This document shows, piece by piece, positions 7,884 through 15,921 of a DNA stretch of 64,000 nt. The position numbers were made by a program, and so were the translations under genes. This DNA is from G963665185 sp049723905 (lineage in GTDB: Bacteria > Desulfobacterota > Desulfovibrionia > Desulfovibrionales > Desulfovibrionaceae), in contig NZ_JBJKFD010000001.1 of NCBI RefSeq assembly GCF_049723905.1, positions 3,410,001 through 3,474,000 on the forward strand. Reading direction: 5' to 3'. The notes below the pieces were generated by a model. That model saw only the letters and a list, made by a program, of their open reading frames with translations. It was not told the origin of the DNA and searched no databases. How positions within the stretch are numbered: position 1 is the first letter of the stretch; the number at the start of each line of letters is the position of its first letter.

Positions 7884-9974
7884 ATGAAAAAGCGCGTGTA
7901 TTCCGTTTGCGGCATGTGCACGGTTCGTTGTCCCATTGAAGTCGAGGTTGATGACGGCAAGGTCGTGGCAGTGCGGGGCAATCCGCATGCGTCCGGGCTG
8001 CAGGGCTCCCTGTGTGCGCGGGGAGCGGCAGGGCCTTCGCTTCTGTACGACGACGAGCGCCCGCAGACACCGCTTATTCGGGAAGGCGCGCGCGGCGAAG
8101 GGAAGTGGCGCAAGGCCACCTGGGACGAGGCGCTGGATTATGTGGCGGAAAAGATGAACGCGATACGGGCCGAATATGGCGACCGTTCCGTGCTGCTTTC
8201 GGACCGGGGCGGTCCGTTCCGCGACCTGTACCGGGCCTTTTTGCGCGGCATCAATACGCCCAACTACTGCAACCACGATTCTGCCTGCGCGCGCAATGTG
8301 CAGCACGGCGCACTTTCCGTGATGGGCGCGGGGCGCAAAAGCGTGTGCTACGACCTCAAAAACGCCAAACACGTCGTGCTCCAGACCCGCAACATTTTCG
8401 AAGCCATCAATGTGAAGGAAGTCAACGACCTGATGGATGCGCGGGAAAACGGGTGCAAACTGACGGTCATCGACGTACGCGCCAACGTCAGCGCGTCCAA
8501 GGCGGACAACTTCTTCATGATCCGTCCAGGAACGGACTATGCGTTCAACCTTGCCGTCATCCACACGCTGCTGAACGAAAATCTGTACGACAGCGAGTAC
8601 GCGGAACAGTTCATTCAGGACCTGGACGCGCTGCGGGAATTCGTAGCCGGGTATACGCCCGAGTGGGCGGAAAAGGAGACTGGCGTAGCGGCGGAAGGCA
8701 TTCGGGATTTTGCCCGTCAGCTGGCCGAGGCGGCTCCTTCGGTTATCTGGCATCCGGGCTGGATGAACGCCCGCTACGGAGATTCATTTTTCCTGTCGCG
8801 CACCGCATACATCATCACCTCCCTGCTGGGGGGTATTGGGGCGAAAGGCGGGTTGCCCTTTGCTTCCAAGCCCGGCGACGTGGGGCAAAAGGGGCTGGTC
8901 TCGTTCATGGACATGTACCCCAAGCCCGAGGAAAAGCGCGTGGACGGCGTGGGCTGGCAGGAAGGACGGACACACTTTGACGGGGGGCCGGGGCTGGTGA
9001 ACCTTGCCTACGAGGCCATTGCCACGGGCGACCCCTATCCCATCAAGGCCTACATTGCGCAGCGGCACGATCCGCTCATGGCCTTTCCGGACAGCGCGGC
9101 CTTGAAAAAGGTATGGGACAATCTGGACCTTTTGGTTTCAGTGACATTTTCCTGGTCGGATACGGCCTGGTATTCGGACGTGGTCCTGCCGCTGTCCATG
9201 TATCTGGAGCGCGATTCCATCATTGCCACCAAGAACGGCCTCAAGCCGTACTTTTTTGTGCGCCGCAAGGCCGTGGATCCGGTGTACGATTCCAAGGCCG
9301 AATGGGAAATCTACACGGAGCTGGCCCGGCGCATGGGATGCGAAGAGCTGGGAGGGCTGAAGACCATTGAGGACGTCTGGAAGTATCAGCTGCAAGGCAC
9401 GGGACTGACCATTGAGGACTTCGACGCCACAGGCATGGTTACGCTTGCCAACGAACCACGCTATCTGGCTCGGGAAGACTTCAAGTTCAAGACCGCGTCC
9501 GGCAAGTTGGAAATGATCTGTCCCGGTCTGGAAAAGGACGGGCTGGTCTCGCTTAAACCGTACGAGGCTCCCGAAGCCGTGCCGGAAGGAAAGTTCCGCA
9601 TCACCTTTGGACGCTGTGCCGTTCATACCCAGGGCCATACCGTGAACAACCCTCTGCTCAACGAAGTCATGAGCGAGAATGTGTTGTGGATCAACGCGGC
9701 AGTGGCGGAAGAGCTGGGTATAGACGACGGTGAGTATGTTCGGGTGGCGGCGAACGGACACTCCGGCCGTATCAAGGCCTTTGTGACGCCGTTCATCCAT
9801 CCCGAGGCGGTCTTTATGATCCACGGCTTCGGCCATACCCTGCCGGTGGAAAGCCGCGCCTGCGGAAAGGGCGTTGCCGACAACGAGCTGATGCCCGGCG
9901 GCATAGCCCGGTGGGACAAGGCGGGCGGCGCCATCAGCATGCAGGAGAACTTTGTGACGGTCTCCAAGGAATAA
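7884..9974 (+). CDS. molybdopterin oxidoreductase, thiosulfate/polysulfide reductase-like, no Tat signal
   Basis: This 696-residue protein of the DMSO reductase family begins at once with its [4Fe-4S] motif: Cys9, Cys12, Cys16 and Cys44. A NYCNHDSACARN stretch follows and probably supplies the molybdenum cysteine ligand, as in PhsA/PsrA. The C-terminal molybdopterin-dinucleotide-binding domain starts near ITFGRCAVHTQGHTVNNP. The ATG at 7884 has a GGAG site 8 nt upstream. PhsA/PsrA proteins normally carry a twin-arginine signal; there is none here, so the enzyme should be cytoplasmic. No PhsC-type membrane anchor is adjacent. With the divergent four-cluster subunit it could be a soluble thiosulfate, polysulfide or tetrathionate-type reductase; the substrate is not proven by sequence. 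Confidence 0.92.
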   Translation: MKKRVYSVCGMCTVRCPIEVEVDDGKVVAVRGNPHASGLQGSLCARGAAGPSLLYDDERPQTPLIREGARGEGKWRKATWDEALDYVAEKMNAIRAEYGDRSVLLSDRGGPFRDLYRAFLRGINTPNYCNHDSACARNVQHGALSVMGAGRKSVCYDLKNAKHVVLQTRNIFEAINVKEVNDLMDARENGCKLTVIDVRANVSASKADNFFMIRPGTDYAFNLAVIHTLLNENLYDSEYAEQFIQDLDALREFVAGYTPEWAEKETGVAAEGIRDFARQLAEAAPSVIWHPGWMNARYGDSFFLSRTAYIITSLLGGIGAKGGLPFASKPGDVGQKGLVSFMDMYPKPEEKRVDGVGWQEGRTHFDGGPGLVNLAYEAIATGDPYPIKAYIAQRHDPLMAFPDSAALKKVWDNLDLLVSVTFSWSDTAWYSDVVLPLSMYLERDSIIATKNGLKPYFFVRRKAVDPVYDSKAEWEIYTELARRMGCEELGGLKTIEDVWKYQLQGTGLTIEDFDATGMVTLANEPRYLAREDFKFKTASGKLEMICPGLEKDGLVSLKPYEAPEAVPEGKFRITFGRCAVHTQGHTVNNPLLNEVMSENVLWINAAVAEELGIDDGEYVRVAANGHSGRIKAFVTPFIHPEAVFMIHGFGHTLPVESRACGKGVADNELMPGGIARWDKAGGAISMQENFVTVSKE

Positions 9975-9977
9975 ACT

Positions 9978-10118
9978 GGCAGGCGGCCGAGAAAGGGGGA
10001 TAGCTTCGTTGCTTCGAATATGACAAACCCTCGCGTACGGAAGAAGTACGCGTCGGTCTTGTCATATTCTTGCGCCCACAGAGTCATTTGGGCCTCCCCT
10101 CTTTCTCGGCTGTCTGCC
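9978..10118. repeat. long nested inverted repeat after the molybdoenzyme gene
   Basis: Outer arms 9978-10000 and 10095-10118 pair imperfectly over about 23 bases (GGCAG, GGCCGAGAAAG core). An inner perfect 11-base pair, GAATATGACAA (10016-10026) with 10059-10069, encloses a 7-base pair CGCGTAC (10032-10038) with 10046-10052. The whole could fold as one ~140-base cruciform or RNA hairpin. It may end transcription, or be a dispersed palindromic element of the genome. Confidence 0.7.
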
Positions 10119-10269
10119 GTGCTTTTTTGTCGTTGGCATGTCTGGCGGGATGAAAGCACAGTTTGGGAATCCTGGTCCGGGGCGGATAGCTGCGTTGCTC
10201 TGAAATGGTCTTTGGGGCTCTGATTTTTGGGAGTCGTTTTTCATATTGGGGAGTAAATCTTTCAAAGTG

Positions 10270-10299
10270 AAGGCCGTGCTTTTGGGCACGGCCTTTTCT
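10270..10299 (+). terminator. rho-independent terminator
   Basis: AAGGCCGTGC (10270-10279) pairs with GCACGGCCTT (10286-10295), followed by a short T-rich tail. It would end transcription from the molybdoenzyme gene. Confidence 0.85.
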
Positions 10300-10425
10300 T
10301 ATGCGGCCTCAGGTCAAGCCAGTGCCGGTGCCGGACTGTGTTTTTACAAAACAAGACTGTAGTAGGCTGCGAATTTTAACGCTTTATTTACATTCTTTTT
10401 ACGGTCAATTAGCGGAAACACTATT

Positions 10426-10444
10426 GATTATGAATATTATTTTC
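10426..10444. promoter_or_regulatory. probable Fur box
   Basis: GATTATGAATATTATTTTC matches the 19-base Fur consensus at 14 of 19 positions by eye. It lies about 520 bases upstream of the TonB-receptor start, in an AT-rich stretch, so the receptor transcript would have a long leader unless another promoter is used. Confidence 0.5.
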
Positions 10445-10963
10445 AATATTGTGCTGCTGGCTTCAGCCCGAAAAGATTTATAATTGTTTGATATTTCGAG
10501 CTAATTATTGATCAGTTGCCCCCTTGTGCCGGGGGGGAATTCCCTTGCAGAAAATGGATTATAGGAAAAAACATTTGAAGGGCAGAAAAACACCCCTTTT
10601 AACATGTTTTTCTATTCTGCCATTCAAAAGCAGTGTGTCGTGTGGCACCACAGCTGATTTATGACGCGAATACATTGTATTCGTATTTTAATACTCTGAT
10701 AATATGGAGAAAGTTGAAAAATATGAATCTTTTAAATAAAAAACAAAAATATATTGACGCTTATTCACTCTTTAAAGTTTTTCTATCTTCAATAAAAAAT
10801 TGCAATGATGCGGTATTGTATACGTATTATTTTGCGCACTGCGTTTTGTGGAACTGTATATAGGCACATGTGAATGTGCCGCAAGATATGATGTATGGAA
10901 GAGTATAAAATATATCCATATGTCAACACCCCATGTTCCACAAATATCTTGAGGAGGGTATGC
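10445..10963. other. AT-rich leader without a convincing gene, with an imperfect hairpin
   Basis: The stretch is much more AT-rich than its surroundings. Small open frames (for example 10633-10863) have no ribosome site and no recognisable product. An imperfect inverted repeat pairs 10574-10592 with 10605-10628 (TTTGAA.GGCAG and AAAAACA blocks with a bulge). No riboswitch class could be assigned by eye; a cobalamin element was looked for and not seen. Confidence 0.5.
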
Positions 10964-13258
10964 GTGAAAAACTTGAATACTGTATGGAAAGCATATTGCT
11001 GCATCTCATCAGCTGCACGTACTTTGCCAACTCATGTTCGACGGACCGCTTTTTCTGCGGCTGTTTTGTGCCTTTTGCTCAATGGGTTTACTGGAATCTC
11101 CTCTGCCCATGCCGCGGAAGGGCAGGCAACGGCTCGCCATGCATTCTCCATAGAGTCTGGAGAGTTGCAGCCAGCCCTGTCCGCTTTTGCCGAACAATGC
11201 GGCATAACCCTTACGTATGCTCCGGGGCTGGTTGACGGGCTGCGGACCAAGGGGCTCCACGGAGAGTTTACTGTTTTGGAGGGGCTGCAGCGCCTGCTGT
11301 CCGGAACGGGGCTGCGGGCCGGAGACTTGGAGAGCGGCACGCTGCCGCTTGTTTCAGAGTCTGCTCTGCCCGGGGAAACGGCTGTTCTGCCGACGGTGCG
11401 GGTGATGGGCAACGCCATGGATACCCATGAAATTCCCATGGAAACCGTGAAGCGCATCATGGCGAGGGACATGGCCGACGTATTCCGCAACGACCCGTCC
11501 GTCATCGTTGGCGGCGGAGCCCGTAACTCACAGCGGATATACGTCCGGGGCGTGGACGCAACCAACCTGAACGTCACCATAGACGGTGCCAAGCAAGGGG
11601 CAAGCCTGCACCAGCACTTCGGAGACATGGGCTCCCTGGACCCGTCGCTTCTCAAGCGGGTGTCGGTGCAGACGGGATCGAGCGCGGATGCGGGACCCGG
11701 AGCCCTGGGCGGCAGCATTCGTTTCGAGACCGTGGATGCGCAGGATCTGCTTGGTCCGAAAGAGACGCTGGGCGCTTCCATCAACGGACAGTACGGCAGC
11801 GTGGATAATTCCTGGCTTGGCGGTGCCACGGCCTACGCCCTGTTCGACGACACCTACGGCGTTCTGGCCCATTTTACCGGCCTGGACCGGCGCAATTACC
11901 GGGCCGGAGATGACGGCGGCGGCAAGGTGGAGAACACGGCGGGTGACAATTACGATTACTTCCTCAAATTGAGCATGCTGGACCATGCCGGGCAGAGCCT
12001 GCGCCTGAGTGCGGAGCATATGACGGAATCCGGGAGCTACATTTGGGGAGGGCAGGGGAGCGACTTTGGCTACAGCGGCCCGGCCGATCCCATGTACGTA
12101 ACCACGGAACGCACCAGCCTGGTGGCCGACCACCGCTACAATCCGGAGAATCGTCTCATCGATTCCCGCATCAACCTCTACTACAATGTAAATTCCGTCG
12201 ATAACTCGGATTTGGATTCAAAATACAACTCCGACACGCTCGGCGGCGACGTCCGCAACACGTTCCATCTCACCTTTGGCCAGGTTGCGAACGACCTCAC
12301 CACCGGTGTGGACTCGGTATACGAGGAACGCATTTCCGACGTCTCGGGCGACAAGACCAACAACGGGTCGTACAACGTCGGCTTTTATCTGCAAAACCGT
12401 ATGAGCTACGGCCCGGCCCGGCTTTCCTTTGGTGCACGCCTGGACAGCTACGACGCCGAATTCGGCGAAGAGAGCACGTCCGGAAGCCGTCTTTCGCCCA
12501 ACATCGGCCTGGAATTCGATGTGTTCCCCGAACTGACGGCCTTTGTCGACTACGGCGAGGCCGTGCGGTCCACCGGCATTCTGCCTGGTTCCTGGATGGC
12601 CAACATCAATGCCAATACCAAATTCAACGTCGATTCCCCCGAAGTCTCGAAGCGCTACGAGGGCGGGCTGCGGTTCAACAAGTCCGATCTCATTGTGGAA
12701 AAAGACAACCTGCGGGCCGAGTGGACCTACTTTGACTCCCGGCTGGAGAACGTCATCACGGCCATTGGCGGCAGGGGCGGCGTGGTCCGGGAAATAATGA
12801 ATTCCGACCCGCTCTCCAGCAAGGGCTGGGAAGCCCGCCTCGGCTGGGGATACGACGACAAGTTCAATACTTCCCTTGGCTATACGCACGTCATCACCCG
12901 GGACGATGACGGCGACCCCGTCTCGGTCACCCGGCGTCTTGCCGCGGCCGCAGGCGACCGGATGGTCTGGGATAACCGCGCCAGCTTCCTGGAGAACTGG
13001 ACCTTTGGCTACACGCTGACCTACGCGGCCCGGCTGACGGATGTGCCGGACGGCGAAGAAGAACGTCCGGGCTACGTGCTGCACGGCGTGCAGGCGGAAT
13101 GGACACCGGGCGCCGTACCCGGGCTGACGTTGTCGCTTGCCATCAGCAACCTGTTTGACCGTGCATATTGCGAACAGACCAGCATTGCCGACAGCGACGG
13201 CTATGTGCGCGAAGAGCCCGGCCGTGATGTACGCCTCGGCTTTGCCTACCGTTTTTAA
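10964..13258 (+). CDS. TonB-dependent receptor with STN signalling domain (heme/tetrapyrrole-receptor-like)
   Basis: The GTG at 10964 is chosen because GAGGAGG sits 7 nt upstream; it gives 764 residues. A signal peptide ends near AHA-AEG (residue 50). An STN domain follows (about 58-118), as in transducers such as FpvA, FecA and HasR, then a TonB-box-like LPTVRVMGN, a plug domain (about 135-240) with IYVRGVDATNLNVTIDGA, and a 22-strand barrel ending in an aromatic residue (GFAYRF). The RNVYIRG/TIDGA plug pattern resembles heme-receptor families. An STN domain normally works with a FecR-type anti-sigma factor and an ECF sigma factor, but neither gene is present nearby. The next gene, 22 nt downstream, is an exported tetrapyrrole-methylase-fold protein, so a tetrapyrrole ligand is a reasonable guess. 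Confidence 0.93.
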   Translation: MKNLNTVWKAYCCISSAARTLPTHVRRTAFSAAVLCLLLNGFTGISSAHAAEGQATARHAFSIESGELQPALSAFAEQCGITLTYAPGLVDGLRTKGLHGEFTVLEGLQRLLSGTGLRAGDLESGTLPLVSESALPGETAVLPTVRVMGNAMDTHEIPMETVKRIMARDMADVFRNDPSVIVGGGARNSQRIYVRGVDATNLNVTIDGAKQGASLHQHFGDMGSLDPSLLKRVSVQTGSSADAGPGALGGSIRFETVDAQDLLGPKETLGASINGQYGSVDNSWLGGATAYALFDDTYGVLAHFTGLDRRNYRAGDDGGGKVENTAGDNYDYFLKLSMLDHAGQSLRLSAEHMTESGSYIWGGQGSDFGYSGPADPMYVTTERTSLVADHRYNPENRLIDSRINLYYNVNSVDNSDLDSKYNSDTLGGDVRNTFHLTFGQVANDLTTGVDSVYEERISDVSGDKTNNGSYNVGFYLQNRMSYGPARLSFGARLDSYDAEFGEESTSGSRLSPNIGLEFDVFPELTAFVDYGEAVRSTGILPGSWMANINANTKFNVDSPEVSKRYEGGLRFNKSDLIVEKDNLRAEWTYFDSRLENVITAIGGRGGVVREIMNSDPLSSKGWEARLGWGYDDKFNTSLGYTHVITRDDDGDPVSVTRRLAAAAGDRMVWDNRASFLENWTFGYTLTYAARLTDVPDGEEERPGYVLHGVQAEWTPGAVPGLTLSLAISNLFDRAYCEQTSIADSDGYVREEPGRDVRLGFAYRF

Positions 13259-13280
13259 CCCCAATTGAAGGAGATTCCAG

Positions 13281-14102
13281 ATGATGGAAACAGTAACACG
13301 GGCAGTGGCCACGCTCTGCCTTGCCCTCCCCCTGCTTGCCTTTTCGGCGGCAGCCTCTGCCGGGGGTACGGGGCACCTGTACCTGGTCGGCATGGGCGTC
13401 GGCGACAGGGACAATATGACGGTCCGGGCGGTCAACGTCCTGAAACAGGCGGATGTGGTGTTCGCCATGCGGGGCATGCAGAAGCAATATGCCGACATGC
13501 TTGACGGCAAGGAAGTGCATGACGCCGGACACGGGCTGTACGCTTCCTTCGGCCATCGCGGCAGCGCCAAGGCTGCCAAGGCCCTGGCCCGGGAAAACCG
13601 GGAAATCATCCGCCAGGCAGTGGCCGAAGGTAAAACCGTGGCCATCATCGACGGCGGAGATCCCATGGTCTACGGCCCGCACACGGGCTACCTGAAAGAG
13701 TTCGCCGACCTGCATCCCGAGGTCGTGCCCGGCGTGTCGAGCTTCAATGCGGCCAATGCAGCCCTTTTGCGGGCGGTTACCAGCGGCCATGCCAGCCATT
13801 CCGCCATTCTGACGGCGGCCATGGGGGCCAAGGAAGGATATCAGGGCAAGGATACCCTGGCCGAACTCGCCAGGTCGCAGTCTTCCATGGTCTTTTTTAC
13901 CATGGGCATGGACCTGCCCGAGGTGGTCCGGCAGCTTCGGGCGCACTATCCTGGGGATACGCCCATCGCCATCGTTTCCTACGCTGGGTACCGCTCCAAA
14001 CAAAAGGTGCTGGAGGCCACGCTGGATACCGTCATCGAGAAAACCAGCGGTGGCAAACTGCCGTTTGAACATCTGATTTATGTCGGAGACTTCCTGAAAT
14101 GA
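13281..14102 (+). CDS. exported tetrapyrrole (corrin/porphyrin) methylase-fold protein
   Basis: This 273-residue protein begins with a clear Sec signal peptide (residues 1-27, cleavage near ASA-GG). The mature part is a tetrapyrrole methylase, the fold of CbiF, CbiL, CobA and related SAM-dependent corrin and sirohaem enzymes. It has the N-terminal VGMGVGD loop with MTVRAVNVLKQADVV, the GDPMVYG motif at 126-132, and the PGVSS motif at 150-154, so the SAM and substrate loops look intact. The ribosome site AAGGAG lies 8 nt before the ATG. It sits between an STN-type TonB receptor and an APC permease (4-nt overlap with the latter). SAM is not expected in the periplasm, so the protein may bind rather than methylate a tetrapyrrole, for example as a carrier for the receptor. 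That role is inference. Confidence 0.9.
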   Translation: MMETVTRAVATLCLALPLLAFSAAASAGGTGHLYLVGMGVGDRDNMTVRAVNVLKQADVVFAMRGMQKQYADMLDGKEVHDAGHGLYASFGHRGSAKAAKALARENREIIRQAVAEGKTVAIIDGGDPMVYGPHTGYLKEFADLHPEVVPGVSSFNAANAALLRAVTSGHASHSAILTAAMGAKEGYQGKDTLAELARSQSSMVFFTMGMDLPEVVRQLRAHYPGDTPIAIVSYAGYRSKQKVLEATLDTVIEKTSGGKLPFEHLIYVGDFLK

Positions 14103-15547
14103 GGCAAAGTGCGGCGAACACAGGGGGCCTCAAGCGCGAAATAGGGCTGGGCTCGGCATTGATTCTGGTTATCGCCAACATGGTGGGAACGGGCGTGTTC
14201 ACCACATCCGGCTTCATCATGGCGGAGCTGGGCAGTGCACAGGCCCTTGTGCTCTGCTGGCTTGTGGGCGGCCTTTTCGCCCTTACCGGCGCCCTGTGCT
14301 ACGCCGAACTGGGGGCGATGATGCCCCACGCGGGCGGGGAATACTATTACCTTCGGCGCACCTTCGGGATGCTCCCCGCGTTTTTATCGGGCTGGATTTC
14401 CCTGATTGTGGGGTTTTCCGCCCCGATAGCCGCCGCGGCCATCGCGTCCGCCACCTATCTGCTGGGAGGCGGGCGCGAGCCCTGGTTCACTCTTGAATGT
14501 TACGGCCGGACGGTCTGCGTACTTTCCCCGGCCACGCTGCTGGCTATCGGCATGGTGGTAGCGCTCTCGCTTGTCCATTACCACAGCCTGCGGCTCGGGC
14601 GCCGCGTACAGAACGGGCTGACCCTGTTCAAGATAGGGCTCATCCTTTTGTTTTCCGTGGTCGGGCTCTGGCTGGGAGAGGGCGACGTATCCCGCATGGC
14701 CGACGTTTTTCACGCCGGGGATGCGCCGCTGTTCAGCGGAGGATTTGCCGTGTCCCTGATTTTTGTTTCATTTGCGTATTCCGGGTGGAACGCGGCCGCC
14801 TATCTGGGTGGGGAAATCAAACGGCCGGAACGGAACGTGCCGCTGGCTCTGATTGGTGGAACCGTAGTGGTCACGGCCATGTATCTGCTGTTGAATTTCG
14901 TCTATATCTATGCATTGCCCGCGGAGGCCATGCAGGGGGCGCTGGATTTGGGGGTGCGGGCCGGAGATGTTCTTTTCGGCTCCGGATTCGGCAAGGCCAT
15001 GGGGGTGGCTATCGCCTTCGGCCTGCTCTCTGTTATCAGCGCCATGATTATGGCCGGGCCCCGGGTTTATTACGCAATGGCCTGCGACGGCGTGTTTTTT
15101 CGGAACATCTGCCGGATTGATGCCGGTGGGCACACGCCGGGGCGCTCCATCCTGCTGCAAGGAGGGCTGGCCGTGGTGATGATCGTCAGCACGACGTTCG
15201 AGACGTTGTTGGCCTATATTGGGTTTACCCTGGCATTGTCGTCCATGTTGACGGTCTGCGGGCTTATCAAGCTGCGTCTTTCCGCTCCTGAAATGCCGCG
15301 CCCCTACCGCACGCTCGGCTATCCCCTTACCCCGCTGCTGTTCATCGGCGGCAACGCCTGGATTGTGGTGCATTCGCTGCTCTGTCAGCCTTTGGCCGGG
15401 GTGTACGGGCTGGGTACCATCGTCCTTGGGGCGTTGTTTTACCGGCTGCTTATGCCCGCCGGGGAGGAGCAGCCGGGCTGGAAGGCCGGGCCGCCGGAAC
15501 AGGTGGGCGCCGCAGGTGGAGACGGTTCCGGCACACGGCGGGGCTAG
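14099..15547 (+). CDS. APC-superfamily amino acid permease
   Basis: The 482-residue protein has about twelve hydrophobic segments and begins with the APC signature: GLGSALILVIANMVGTG with the unwound GTG motif of transmembrane helix 1, then AELGAMMPHAGGEYYYLR and the SGWNAAAYLGGEIKRPERNVP segment of helix 6 and its following loop. It belongs to the LAT/YhfM/SteT-like branch of amino acid exchangers. The start overlaps the methylase stop by 4 nt (ATGA), so the receptor, methylase and permease form one operon. The substrate is unknown; the operon suggests something linked to the receptor ligand. The stop abuts a fragment of a molybdoenzyme gene. Confidence 0.9.
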   Translation: MRQSAANTGGLKREIGLGSALILVIANMVGTGVFTTSGFIMAELGSAQALVLCWLVGGLFALTGALCYAELGAMMPHAGGEYYYLRRTFGMLPAFLSGWISLIVGFSAPIAAAAIASATYLLGGGREPWFTLECYGRTVCVLSPATLLAIGMVVALSLVHYHSLRLGRRVQNGLTLFKIGLILLFSVVGLWLGEGDVSRMADVFHAGDAPLFSGGFAVSLIFVSFAYSGWNAAAYLGGEIKRPERNVPLALIGGTVVVTAMYLLLNFVYIYALPAEAMQGALDLGVRAGDVLFGSGFGKAMGVAIAFGLLSVISAMIMAGPRVYYAMACDGVFFRNICRIDAGGHTPGRSILLQGGLAVVMIVSTTFETLLAYIGFTLALSSMLTVCGLIKLRLSAPEMPRPYRTLGYPLTPLLFIGGNAWIVVHSLLCQPLAGVYGLGTIVLGALFYRLLMPAGEEQPGWKAGPPEQVGAAGGDGSGTRRG

Positions 15548-15601
15548 GCGGGTGGCACCATCAGCATGCAGGAGAACTTTGTGACGGTTACAAAAGTGTA
15601 G
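15548..15601 (+). pseudogene. 3' tail of a second molybdopterin oxidoreductase gene
   Basis: Right after the permease stop, an 18-codon stretch reads AGGTISMQENFVTVTKV-stop. The intact molybdoenzyme at 7884-9974 ends AGGAISMQENFVTVSKE-stop. At DNA level 15548-15587 and 9921-9960 agree at 38 of 40 bases. No further homology precedes it, so the permease operon joins directly onto the last bases of a lost paralogue. Confidence 0.85.
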
Positions 15602-15645
15602 CTCTTCGCTCCTTTTCGCCAAGTGACCGGGCAACAACAGGCGGA

Positions 15646-15710
15646 CAGGCAGCCCCCCAGAATGATCAAAGGGGCTGTCTGCCCGATTGGTCATTCTGGG
15701 GGGCTGCCTG
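15646..15710. terminator. 20-bp perfect hairpin downstream of the permease operon
   Basis: CAGGCAGCCCCCCAGAATGA (15646-15665) is exactly complementary to 15691-15710, with a 25-base loop whose ends can extend the stem. It is probably the original terminator of the lost molybdoenzyme copy, now ending the permease operon. Confidence 0.8.
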
Positions 15711-15878
15711 CTGGCCCGCAAGAGAGTGTCAGTTTTTGTGTTCGGTAGAGCCATTGCGTTCGTGTCGGCAATCCGAACCTCCCGTCAGGCCCTTGGTTTT
15801 CAGGGGCTACCCGGCGCTCTGCCGTCCGGAATAAAAATCCTTTTGTTTCAAGATTGTTAAATATAATATGGCTCCCTA

Positions 15879-15911
15879 CTCTGGTTCGCGTACTTTAGTC
15901 GCGAACCAGAG
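15879..15911 (+). promoter_or_regulatory. leader hairpin overlapping the ribosome-binding site
   Basis: CTCTGGTTCGCG (15879-15890) pairs perfectly with 15900-15911. The right arm runs into GAGGAGGGG (15909-15917), the ribosome site for the gene starting at 15922. Folding could limit access to that site, so a translational switch or simple damping of expression is possible. Confidence 0.6.
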
Positions 15912-15921
15912 GAGGGGCTTT

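Noticed and set aside
7404..8753. 449-codon minus-strand open frame
   Set aside because: It overlaps the Fe-S subunit gene end and the molybdoenzyme gene on the opposite strand; the real genes have clear cysteine and cofactor motifs in the other frames.
10633..10863. 76-codon open frame in the AT-rich leader
   Set aside because: No ribosome site, no signal peptide or domain, and composition equal to the surrounding non-coding DNA.
10300..10963. Possible cobalamin or other riboswitch before the TonB receptor
   Set aside because: Looked for because of the tetrapyrrole-methylase neighbour; no B12-box-like sequence or recognisable aptamer core was found by eye.
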